This document shows positions 1 to 5,106 of a stretch of 5,752 nucleotides of DNA, one piece after another; within the stretch, counting starts at the first letter, position 1; the number at the start of each line of letters is the position of its first letter. Under the pieces are notes generated by a model. That model saw nothing but the letters and a program-made list of their open reading frames with translations. It made no database searches and was not told where the DNA came from. Source of the stretch: Bacillota bacterium (lineage in GTDB: Bacteria > Bacillota > Clostridia > Oscillospirales > Acutalibacteraceae); assembly GCA_023412845.1 (NCBI GenBank), contig JAEZRH010000124.1:1-5752 (forward strand), in the 5' to 3' direction. A program made the translations under genes and the position numbers.

Positions 1-1
1 A

Positions 2-286
2 TCATATCCGGTGCATGGAATTGAAGATATCTTCATGCATCACATGGATTTTAAGGTTCATATCGCTGCCGGCGGAAGAAAGCTGGTCGGAAAGCTGATT
101 GAAAGGTATCGTGCATTTCGAGATATCCACCAGCATGATCATTGCGAACAGATCCTGCAGAATGGATTGCGTCACTTCCAGAACGTTGACCTGATTTTGG
201 GCGCAGATGGAAGAGACCTTCGCCAAAATGCCGATCATATCTTTTCCAACTACGGTGATGACCGCGCGCGTCAATTGTTTTTCCAT
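2..286 (-). CDS. Stand-alone ACT-domain protein (UPF0237/ACT_6 type)
   Basis: A complete 94-residue protein that is essentially one ACT domain, the small ligand-binding fold used to sense amino acids and similar metabolites. Visible family marks are the N-terminal strand ending in GKDMIGI (residues 14-20), the following helix LAKVSSICAQNQVNVLEV, the central strand FAMIMLVDIS (47-56) and the characteristic C-terminal ending HEDIFNSMHRI. The length fits the roughly 90-residue UPF0237 family. The ATG at 286 is preferred over an in-frame GTG at 298 because AAGGTGG (295-301) sits 8 nt before the ATG and overlaps the GTG. In many Firmicutes and other bacteria this gene is followed by a PFL-like DUF711/UPF0210 gene; that would lie to the left of this window and cannot be seen. 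It has its own promoter at 316-344. The ligand and role are unknown; the family assignment is secure, any sensing function is inference. Confidence 0.93.
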   Translation of the reverse strand: MEKQLTRAVITVVGKDMIGILAKVSSICAQNQVNVLEVTQSILQDLFAMIMLVDISKCTIPFNQLSDQLSSAGSDMNLKIHVMHEDIFNSMHRI

Positions 287-294
287 GCGTTTTG

Positions 295-301
295 CCACCT
301 T
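295..301 (-). promoter_or_regulatory. Ribosome binding site of the ACT-domain gene
   Basis: On the minus strand this reads AAGGTGG, 8 nt before the ATG at 286. It decides the start: the in-frame GTG at 296-298 lies within this site and so cannot be served by it. Confidence 0.8.
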
Positions 302-315
302 TTAGCATTTCATAT

Positions 316-344
316 ATTATGCTCGAAAAACGCCATTTTGTCAA
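316..344 (-). promoter_or_regulatory. Vegetative sigma-factor promoter of the ACT-domain gene
   Basis: On the minus strand the sequence shows a perfect -35 box TTGACA (339-344), a 17-nt spacer (322-338) and a -10 box CATAAT (316-321), five of six matches to TATAAT. Transcription would begin near 309, giving a leader of only about 23 nt with the ribosome binding site at 295-301. An inverted repeat (327-334 with 352-359) brackets the -35 box, so an overlapping operator is possible. Confidence 0.8.
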
Positions 345-359
345 GAGATTCGGCGTTTT
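327..359. repeat. 8-bp inverted repeat bracketing the ACT promoter -35 box
   Basis: AAAACGCC at 327-334 is the exact reverse complement of GGCGTTTT at 352-359, separated by 17 nt that contain the complete -35 box (339-344). The left arm lies in the spacer between -35 and -10. The position fits an operator for a dimeric repressor or redox/nutrient regulator, but no known operator consensus is recognised. A weak hairpin is the alternative. Confidence 0.5.
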
Positions 360-385
360 GCGGCAGGCAGGACCGGCCGGCTGAC

Positions 386-404
386 GGAAAACGCACGGTT
401 TTCC
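386..404. repeat. Short inverted repeat, 7-bp arms with 5-nt loop
   Basis: GGAAAAC (386-392) and GTTTTCC (398-404) are exact reverse complements around the 5-nt loop GCACG. No T-run of terminator quality follows on either strand, so it is not called a terminator. It could be a binding site for a regulator of either divergent gene or a chance structure. Confidence 0.4.
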
Positions 405-478
405 TGTGAAAATTTATTATATCGGTATCTGTAATTTCCATTTGATTTATGATAACATAAACAGGACAGAAAAGAAAA

Positions 479-532
479 ATGAAGAGAGAACCGGCCAGGA
501 AGAGCCGGAGAAAAAGCAGGAGGGAAAAATGA
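479..532 (+). CDS. Possible 17-residue basic leader peptide upstream of the PHP gene
   Basis: A minimal open frame starting at ATG 479 encodes MKREPARKSRRKSRREK and stops with TGA at 530-532, overlapping the PHP start in an ATGA arrangement (529-532). Ten of the 17 residues are Lys or Arg, using AGG three times and AGA twice, codons that are sparse in the neighbouring genes. The overlap would allow translational coupling to the PHP gene. Against it, there is only a weak AGGA (463-466) 12 nt upstream, and any purine-rich sequence reads as Lys/Arg/Glu/Gly, so it may be only a side effect of the A/G-rich leader. Confidence 0.2.
   Translation: MKREPARKSRRKSRREK
518..524 (+). promoter_or_regulatory. 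Strong ribosome binding site of the PHP gene
   Basis: AGGAGGG lies 4-5 nt before ATG 529. It decides the start: the reading frame stays open back to about 406, but no comparable site precedes any earlier start, and the PHP metal-binding HxH motif is expected close to the N-terminus. Confidence 0.85.
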
Positions 533-1341
533 AGTTCAGATATGTGTCCGACAGTCACATCCATACGGACTGCTCCAGGGATGCGGCGGATCCGGCCACC
601 ATGTTATGCGACAGCGCGGCGAAGCTCGGCCTGTATTCGGTGACCATTACGGATCACTGCGAATGCAACCGCTATCTTGTGGACGGGTATGACAAATCCG
701 TCCGCCAATCCATTTTCGAGGCGCATAAGGCCTCGGCCATCTTCAACGGAAAACTCCGCGTCTATTCGGGCGTCGAGCTTGGCCAGCCCCTGCAGGAACC
801 GTCTGCGGGCGCGGATCTGTCCGAACGGTGCGAATTTGATTTTATTCTTGCTTCCATACATAATGTAAAAGGAAAAGCCGATTTTTTTGAACTCGATTAT
901 AAAACGGAAAATCTGGAAGAAGTGCTGGAGCAGTATTTCGACGAAATTTTGCAGATGATCGAGTGGGGCGGGTTCGATTCCCTGGCGCACCTGACGTATC
1001 CGTGGCGGTATATCGTCGGGGAACACGGGATTCCCATCGACGGTAAACGCTGGGAGAAACGCATCGACGAAGTCCTGAAACTTCTGATCGAAAAGGGCAA
1101 GGCCCTCGAGGTCAACACGTCCGGTTTCCGGCAGCGTCTGGGAGTTTCCATGCCCGACCTTCCCGTACTGCGCCGTTACCGCGAGCTGGGCGGCAGTTTG
1201 GTCACCCTGGGTTCGGACGCGCACCGGTGGGCGGATGTCGGTGCCGGCATCGAACGCGGCCTTGAACTTCTTCAGGCGGCAGGCTTCGGGCATTTTGCCG
1301 TTTATGTTTCACGTCAGCCGCATATCTTACCGATTACATAA
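529..1341 (+). CDS. PHP-domain phosphatase, HisJ (histidinol-phosphatase) family
   Basis: This 270-residue protein is a single PHP domain, a metal-dependent phosphoesterase barrel. All expected metal-ligand motifs are present: HIH (10-12), TDHCE (41-45), GVE with Glu83, ILASIH with His111, LAHLTYP with His154, and GSDAH (228-232). The TDHCE and AHLTYP forms and the length of about 270 residues match the HisJ family, which in Bacillus hydrolyses L-histidinol phosphate to L-histidinol in histidine synthesis. No other his genes are adjacent, so a different phosphorylated substrate is possible. The protein has no signal peptide or membrane segment and should be cytosolic. It is the first gene of the plus-strand cluster, 43 nt before the Lrp-type regulator; whether it shares that transcript is not clear because the gap is AT-rich and could hold a promoter. 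Fold and family are confident, substrate is not. Confidence 0.88.
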   Translation: MKFRYVSDSHIHTDCSRDAADPATMLCDSAAKLGLYSVTITDHCECNRYLVDGYDKSVRQSIFEAHKASAIFNGKLRVYSGVELGQPLQEPSAGADLSERCEFDFILASIHNVKGKADFFELDYKTENLEEVLEQYFDEILQMIEWGGFDSLAHLTYPWRYIVGEHGIPIDGKRWEKRIDEVLKLLIEKGKALEVNTSGFRQRLGVSMPDLPVLRRYRELGGSLVTLGSDAHRWADVGAGIERGLELLQAAGFGHFAVYVSRQPHILPIT

Positions 1342-1384
1342 AAATTTCTTTATTTTATATTATTTTAAAGGAGCGGTTGCTTTC
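1342..1384 (+). promoter_or_regulatory. AT-rich gap with ribosome binding site and possible weak promoter for the Lrp gene
   Basis: This 43-nt gap is almost entirely A and T up to the ribosome binding site AAAGGAG (1367-1373), which stands 11 nt before ATG 1385, rather far. The overlapping -10-like boxes TATATT (1356-1361) and TATTAT (1358-1363) have only a poor -35 partner, TTACAT (1334-1339). Lrp-type regulators often bind AT-rich DNA in front of their own gene, so autoregulation here is plausible. No terminator hairpin is visible after the PHP gene. Confidence 0.3.
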
Positions 1385-1870
1385 ATGGATCAGCTTTTAT
1401 CTTTGCTGAACGAAAACGCGAGGTTGTCCAACGCGCAGCTTGCCGTTATGCTGAACAGAACGGAACAGGAAGTTGCCGACCAGATCGCGGAATATGAAAA
1501 AGCGGGCATCATCCGGGGCTACAGGACTCTGATCAACTGGGAGAAGCTGGATAAAAACAAGGCGATCGCCCTTATCGAACTGAAAGTCACGCCGAAGCGA
1601 GACCGCGGTTTCGACGAGATTGCCGGGCGTATCCTGCAGTTCGAGGAAGTGGAGAGCGTTTACCTCATGTCCGGCGGATACGATCTTGCCGTGCGGGTGC
1701 ACGGCAAAAGCATGCAGGATATCGCCATGTTTGTCATGCGCAGGCTCTCCACATTGGATTCCGTGCTTTCCACGGCCACGCATTTTATCCTGACCAGATA
1801 CAAGGACAACGGCGTCGTCATGAATCCGGACGAAGAGCAGGACGAGCGGAGGAGTGTGTTCAGTGATTGA
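1385..1870 (+). CDS. Lrp/AsnC family transcriptional regulator (AlaR-like)
   Basis: This 161-residue protein has the two-domain layout of Lrp/AsnC regulators. Residues about 3-46 form the winged helix-turn-helix (LSNAQLAVMLNRTEQEV as the helix-turn-helix core, then KAGIIRGY, the usual wing start). INWEKL follows as linker. Residues about 59-137 form the RAM/ACT-like effector domain, with strand IALIELKV, the effector-pocket turn LMSGGYDL (94-101) and the final strand THFILTRY. Such proteins form dimers to octamers and bind amino acids. The downstream aminotransferase starts inside the last codons of this gene (8-nt overlap), so the two are co-translated. The pair resembles Bacillus AlaR (YugG) and AlaT (YugH), which control and carry out alanine synthesis; the effector here is inferred only. 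No in-frame alternative to ATG 1385 is seen nearby. Confidence 0.9.
   Translation: MDQLLSLLNENARLSNAQLAVMLNRTEQEVADQIAEYEKAGIIRGYRTLINWEKLDKNKAIALIELKVTPKRDRGFDEIAGRILQFEEVESVYLMSGGYDLAVRVHGKSMQDIAMFVMRRLSTLDSVLSTATHFILTRYKDNGVVMNPDEEQDERRSVFSD
1848..1854 (+). promoter_or_regulatory. Ribosome binding site of the aminotransferase, inside the Lrp gene
   Basis: GGAGGAG lies within the last codons of the regulator gene. It is 8 nt before GTG 1863, an ideal distance. The other in-frame GTG, at 1854, overlaps this site and therefore cannot be its start. Confidence 0.8.
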
Positions 1871-3038
1871 TTACGAACAGATCCTGAACCGTTCGGTCCT
1901 GAACCTGAAACCCTCCGGCATCCGCCGCTTTTTCGATATCGCGAACGAGATGGACGGCGTGATCTCCCTTTCCATCGGCGAGCCGGATTTCAATACCCCC
2001 TGGCACGTCAGGCAGGAGGGTATCCGTTCGCTGGAAGACGGCAAGACCTGGTATTCGCCCAACCGCGGCTTCCTGGAGCTGCGGCAGGAGATCGGCCGCT
2101 TTGTCAAAATGCATTACCAGCTGGACTACGACCCCAAAACTCAGATATTGGTCACGGTAGGCGGGAGCGAGGCCATCGACCTTTGTCTGCGCTGCCTTGT
2201 CAATCCCGGCGAAGAGGTGCTGATCCCCGAGCCAAGCTTTGTCTGCTACACTCCTCTTACCAGCATGGCCGGCGGGATTCCCGTGCCGATCGAGACGAAA
2301 CAGGAGGATAGGTTCCGCCTGACGCCGCAGTCGCTGCGCGAAAAGGTCACGCCTAAAACGAAACTGCTCATTTTGCCATACCCCAACAACCCGACGGGGG
2401 CCGTCATGCACCGCGCCGACCTGGAAGCCGTCGCGCGGGTCGTGAAAGAATGCGGCCTTTTTGTCGTTTCCGACGAAATCTACAGCGAGCTGACATACGG
2501 CGACACGCGCCATGTTTCCATTGCATCCATAGAAGGCATGAAGGAACGCACCATAGTCATCAACGGCTTTTCCAAAACGTTTGCCATGACGGGCTGGCGG
2601 CTGGGTTACGCCGCCGGTCCGAAGGAGATCGTCGGCCAGATGACGAAGCTGCACCAGTATGGCATCATGAGCGCTCCGACCACCGCGCAGTACGCCGCCA
2701 TTGAGGCCCTGAAAAACGGGGAGGGCGATATTGCGGAGATGCGCTCCCAGTACGATGCGCGCAGGCGGCTGATGGTCAGCGAATTCAATGCCATGGGCCT
2801 TACATGCTTTGAACCGGAAGGCGCGTTCTATGTTTTTCCGTGCATCAAAAGCACCGGGCTTTCTTCCGAGGAATTTTGTAAACAGCTTCTGTATTCGGAA
2901 CATGTTGCGGTGATTCCGGGCAGCGCCTTCGGCGACTGCGGGGAAGGCTTCGTGCGCGTTTCCTATTCATATTCGATCAAACATATTGCGGAGGCGCTGT
3001 CGCGCATCCGCCGCTTTCTTACGACACTGACGCGATGA
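1863..3038 (+). CDS. PLP-dependent class I/II aminotransferase (AlaT/PatA-like)
   Basis: This 391-residue protein is a complete fold-type I aminotransferase. It transfers an amino group between an amino acid and a 2-oxo acid using pyridoxal phosphate. Visible motifs are SIGEPDFNTP (37-46, substrate-side loop), VTVGGSEAI (98-105, cofactor phosphate loop), YPNNPTG (173-179, with Asn176 at the cofactor), VSDEIY (202-207, Asp204 to the pyridine nitrogen and Tyr207), NGFSKTFAMTGWRLGY (Lys238 forms the Schiff base) and VRVSYS (Arg365 binds the substrate carboxylate). The GTG start at 1863 is chosen for its ribosome binding site and overlaps the regulator by 8 nt. Family resemblance and the Lrp-type neighbour point to an alanine-type or broad aspartate/alanine aminotransferase such as AlaT (YugH). 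An N-acetyl-diaminopimelate aminotransferase (PatA) or aromatic aminotransferase cannot be excluded from motifs alone. Confidence 0.92.
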   Translation: MIDYEQILNRSVLNLKPSGIRRFFDIANEMDGVISLSIGEPDFNTPWHVRQEGIRSLEDGKTWYSPNRGFLELRQEIGRFVKMHYQLDYDPKTQILVTVGGSEAIDLCLRCLVNPGEEVLIPEPSFVCYTPLTSMAGGIPVPIETKQEDRFRLTPQSLREKVTPKTKLLILPYPNNPTGAVMHRADLEAVARVVKECGLFVVSDEIYSELTYGDTRHVSIASIEGMKERTIVINGFSKTFAMTGWRLGYAAGPKEIVGQMTKLHQYGIMSAPTTAQYAAIEALKNGEGDIAEMRSQYDARRRLMVSEFNAMGLTCFEPEGAFYVFPCIKSTGLSSEEFCKQLLYSEHVAVIPGSAFGDCGEGFVRVSYSYSIKHIAEALSRIRRFLTTLTR

Positions 3039-3904
3039 TGATGAAAACCCAGGCGTATGCAAAGATCAATTTGACGCTCGACATCACGGGGCGCGGGGAA
3101 GACGGCTACCATGCGATGCGCATGGTCATGCAGAGTGTGTCCCTTTGCGACACGGTAACTTTGCTGGATTCGCCGGCGTCCGGCGTTGTCAGCAACACGG
3201 AAGACATTCCCTGCGGGCCTGAAAATACGGTCCGCAAGGCGGCGGAAGCATTTTTTGCAGCCTGCCCGGACCCGGCGTCCGACGCTTCTTTCTGCATCCG
3301 CAAGAGCATCCCGCAGCAGGCGGGGCTCGGCGGCGGCAGCGCTGACGCGGCTGCCGCACTTGTTCTGCTGAACAGGCGTTTCGGAGCGGGTCTTTCCCGT
3401 GAGGAGCTTTGTCGGATCGGCCTGTCCGTGGGGGCTGACGTGCCGTTCTGCCTGTACGGCGGGACCGCTCTGGCCGAGGGAATCGGGGAGAGGCTGAGCG
3501 CATTGCCGGCGCTGCCCCCGTGCCGGATCCTGATCTGCAAACCGCCGTTCGGCATTTCGACCAAAGAAGCGTTTGCGGCCTTCGACCGTTCCGGCGGGGC
3601 GTCCGCCGGTGATACGGACGCTATGCTCGAAGCGCTGAGGACCGGCCGCCTGCCGGATATCGCGGCAAGGTTGGGCAATGCCTTTGAACGGGTCTGCGCC
3701 CCGGACGAGGTCCGGGCGATTGAATCGGCCATGCTGGAAAGCGGTGCCCTGGGCGCCTGCATGACGGGCAGCGGCTCCGCGGTATTCTGCCTTTTTCACG
3801 AGAAAGACGGTGCGGCGGCGCTGTGTAGGGACAAGCTGCTCGAACAGTACCCGGAAACGTTTCTCTGCCGGCCCGTTGGGGCCGATGCTTACGGCCTTTC
3901 CTGA
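3035..3904 (+). CDS. ispE: 4-diphosphocytidyl-2-C-methyl-D-erythritol kinase
   Basis: IspE phosphorylates CDP-methylerythritol at the 2-hydroxyl with ATP, the fourth step of the MEP pathway to isoprenoid precursors, in the cytosol. This 289-residue protein is a full-length GHMP kinase: AYAKINLTLDITGR (7-20, catalytic Lys10), the ATP loop PQQAGLGGGSADAAAAL (94-109), GADVPFCLYGGTA (133-145, catalytic Asp135) and the C-terminal GHMP motif MTGSGSAVFCLF (243-254). Three Met codons stand in a row (3035, 3038, 3041), and none has a clear ribosome binding site. I take 3035 because its ATGA overlap with the aminotransferase stop suggests reinitiation by the same ribosomes; starting at 3041 would remove two residues. 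The gene is last in the plus-strand unit and is followed by a terminator. The function is certain; the exact start is not. Confidence 0.97.
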   Translation: MMMKTQAYAKINLTLDITGRGEDGYHAMRMVMQSVSLCDTVTLLDSPASGVVSNTEDIPCGPENTVRKAAEAFFAACPDPASDASFCIRKSIPQQAGLGGGSADAAAALVLLNRRFGAGLSREELCRIGLSVGADVPFCLYGGTALAEGIGERLSALPALPPCRILICKPPFGISTKEAFAAFDRSGGASAGDTDAMLEALRTGRLPDIAARLGNAFERVCAPDEVRAIESAMLESGALGACMTGSGSAVFCLFHEKDGAAALCRDKLLEQYPETFLCRPVGADAYGLS

Positions 3905-3909
3905 GACAT

Positions 3910-3951
3910 AAAAAAGGCACCGGAGGGATTTTCCTTCCGGCGTCAATTTTT
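3910..3951. terminator. Bidirectional intrinsic terminator between ispE and upp
   Basis: A hairpin pairs 3920-3927 with 3933-3940 (CCGGAGGG against CCTTCCGG, one G-U pair) around a 5-nt loop, and can extend by 3916-3918 with 3942-3944 past one mismatch. On the plus strand it is followed by TTTTT (3947-3951), which ends the ispE transcript. On the minus strand it is followed by six T (complement of 3910-3915), which ends the upp transcript. The stem starts 11 nt after the ispE stop and ends 16 nt from the upp stop. Confidence 0.85.
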
Positions 3952-3960
3952 ATAGATGTT

Positions 3961-4599
3961 TCAGAGTGTCCCGAATATCCTGTCGCCTGCGTCGCCAAGA
4001 CCGGGGACGATATATCCGTGTTCGTTCAGGTGGTCGTCCACGGCGGCACAGTACAGCTGAACGTCCGGATGGGCCTTTGCGAACGCTTCGATGCCCACCG
4101 GCGCGGCGATGATGCACATGAATTTGATGCTTTTCGGATTGCTTCGTTTGATGATCGAAACGGCGTCGACGGAGGAACCGCCGGTCGCGAGCATGGGGTC
4201 AAGGACGATAACGTCGCGCTGCTCGATGTCAAGCGGAAGCTTGCTGTAATATTCCACCGGCTTCAGCGTCTTCGGGTCGCGGTACAGGCCGATGTGCCCG
4301 ACCTTTGCGGCGGGCACGAGGGAGAGAACGCCGTCCACCATGCCAAGTCCGGCCCGCAGAATGGGGATAAAAGCAAGCTTCCTGCCGGCGATCACTTTTG
4401 TTCTCGCAACGGCTACGGGCGTCTCCACTTCCGTTTCCTCCAGCGGCAGATCGCGTGTGGCTTCATAGCAAAGCAGCATGGCAATCTCGCTGACCAGTTG
4501 GCGGAAATCCTTCGCGCCGGTATTCTTGTCGCGCAGATAGGTCAGCTTGTGCTGGATGAGCGGATGATCCATGATAAATACGTTCTTATCGTTTTCCAT
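3961..4599 (-). CDS. upp: Uracil phosphoribosyltransferase
   Basis: Upp converts uracil and PRPP to UMP and pyrophosphate in pyrimidine salvage, in the cytosol, and is usually stimulated by GTP. The 212-residue length is typical. Characteristic motifs are [12 protein letters not shown] (79-90), the PRPP-binding signature [11 protein letters not shown] (132-142) and the uracil-binding C-terminus with [16 protein letters not shown] (196-211). ATG 4599 is supported by GGGAGGT (4607-4613) 7 nt upstream. The gene is 33 nt downstream of rpiB on the same strand and very likely shares its transcript; the pairing of rpiB and upp is common in Firmicutes and makes sense because ribose 5-phosphate feeds PRPP. 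It is the last gene of its unit and ends at the shared terminator. Confidence 0.98.
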   Translation of the reverse strand: MENDKNVFIMDHPLIQHKLTYLRDKNTGAKDFRQLVSEIAMLLCYEATRDLPLEETEVETPVAVARTKVIAGRKLAFIPILRAGLGMVDGVLSLVPAAKVGHIGLYRDPKTLKPVEYYSKLPLDIEQRDVIVLDPMLATGGSSVDAVSIIKRSNPKSIKFMCIIAAPVGIEAFAKAHPDVQLYCAAVDDHLNEHGYIVPGLGDAGDRIFGTL

Positions 4600-4632
4600 A
4601 TATCCAACCTCCCAATATTTTGGCCCGGTTTT

Positions 4633-5076
4633 TTACAGTTCCCCGCGTTCGATTGCGGCGATCTCGTCGATGCGCCTCTGGTGACGCCCGCCGTCGAATT
4701 CCGTATTCAGAAACAGCTTTGAAAATTCGACCGCTTGGTCTTCGTCTATTACCCTGCCGCCCAGACACAGAATGTTCGCGTTGTTGTGGTGGCGGGTGAT
4801 CTCCGCGCAGTATGCGTTTGCGCAGACGGCCGCGCGGATGCCTTTTACCTTATTGGCGGCCATGCTCATGCCGATTCCCGTGCCGCAGCAGAGAATGCCC
4901 TTTTCGGCCTTGCCGTCTGCGACAAAATGCGCTACCTTTGCCGCGATGGGCGCGTAGTCAATCGACTGTTCGTCGAAAGTGCCGAAGTCCTGATAGGCGA
5001 TCTTTTCCGAATCGAGATATTTTTTTATGGCGTCCTTCAATTTTACGCCGCCGTGGTCGGCTCCGAGAGCGATCAT
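4633..5076 (-). CDS. rpiB: Ribose-5-phosphate isomerase B
   Basis: RpiB interconverts ribose 5-phosphate and ribulose 5-phosphate in the pentose phosphate pathway and belongs to the LacAB/RpiB sugar isomerase family. The 147-residue protein shows the N-terminal GADHGG (5-10), the anion-hole and catalytic loop CCGTGIGMSMAANK (63-76) in which Cys64 is the expected catalytic base, and RHHNNANILCLGGRVI (95-110), where His97 and Asn98 correspond to phosphate/substrate-binding residues. The C-terminal arginines (131, 134, 135) fit the phosphate-binding tail. ATG 5076 has GGAGG (5086-5090) 9 nt upstream. LacA/LacB subunits and allose-6-phosphate isomerase are close relatives, but the Cys64 loop and the upp neighbour favour RpiB. 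It follows tsaB by 30 nt and precedes upp by 33 nt on the same strand. Confidence 0.95.
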   Translation of the reverse strand: MIALGADHGGVKLKDAIKKYLDSEKIAYQDFGTFDEQSIDYAPIAAKVAHFVADGKAEKGILCCGTGIGMSMAANKVKGIRAAVCANAYCAEITRHHNNANILCLGGRVIDEDQAVEFSKLFLNTEFDGGRHQRRIDEIAAIERGEL

Positions 5077-5106
5077 AAGTCTTGTCCTCCATCGTGATTT
5101 TCTAAT

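Larger units (their letters stand above)
287..528. other. Divergent intergenic region between the ACT and PHP genes
   Basis: This 242-nt gap separates two divergent genes. It holds the ACT promoter on the minus strand, four copies of the 7-mer AAAACGC or its complement (287-293, 327-333, 353-359, 388-394), a 7-bp inverted repeat GGAAAAC/GTTTTCC (386-392 with 398-404), an 8-bp palindrome CCGGCCGG (373-380), an AT-rich stretch (409-460) and a strongly purine-rich leader (about 461-528). A plus-strand promoter for the PHP gene must lie here or overlap it, but I see only a -10-like TATGAT at 448-453 with no good -35 partner, so I do not assign one. Confidence 0.6.

Noticed and set aside
287..298. 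GTG at 298 as start of the ACT-domain gene
   Set aside because: It overlaps the ribosome binding site, which is correctly spaced only for ATG 286; the extra four residues are not part of the ACT domain.
386..404. GGAAAAC/GTTTTCC inverted repeat as an intrinsic terminator
   Set aside because: The stem is AT-rich and short, is not followed by a T-run on either strand, and no upstream gene ends here on the plus strand.
448..453. TATGAT as the -10 box of a PHP-gene promoter
   Set aside because: The sequence 16-18 nt upstream does not resemble TTGACA and there is no TG extension; too weak to annotate, though a promoter must exist in this region or upstream.
406..528. An N-terminal extension of the PHP gene, open in frame back to 406
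   Set aside because: The strong AGGAGGG at 518-524 points to ATG 529, PHP proteins begin within about ten residues of the HxH motif, and the extension is low-complexity Lys/Glu sequence read from a purine-rich leader.
895..900. TATAAT on the minus strand inside the PHP gene as an antisense promoter
   Set aside because: No acceptable -35 box at 16-18 nt and no extended -10; it lies in a locally AT-rich coding stretch.
604..1293. Long open frame on the minus strand opposite the PHP gene (229 codons)
   Set aside because: Antisense to a gene with intact catalytic motifs; its translation shows no recognisable domain and no ribosome binding site was identified. Long antisense frames are expected in GC-rich coding DNA.
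1854..1862. GTG at 1854 as start of the aminotransferase
   Set aside because: It overlaps the GGAGGAG site, which is ideally placed for GTG 1863.
1860..2903. Long open frame on the minus strand opposite the aminotransferase (347 codons)
   Set aside because: The aminotransferase on the plus strand has every catalytic residue; the antisense product is rich in Arg, His and Gly without a recognisable fold, typical of a shadow frame.
2963..3946. Long open frame on the minus strand opposite ispE (327 codons)
   Set aside because: It covers a certain ispE gene and runs across the terminator hairpin; composition is Arg/Ala/Gly-rich shadow sequence.
4018..4722. Plus-strand open frame across upp and into rpiB (234 codons)
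   Set aside because: It spans two confidently identified minus-strand genes and their intergenic gap, and lacks a recognisable domain.
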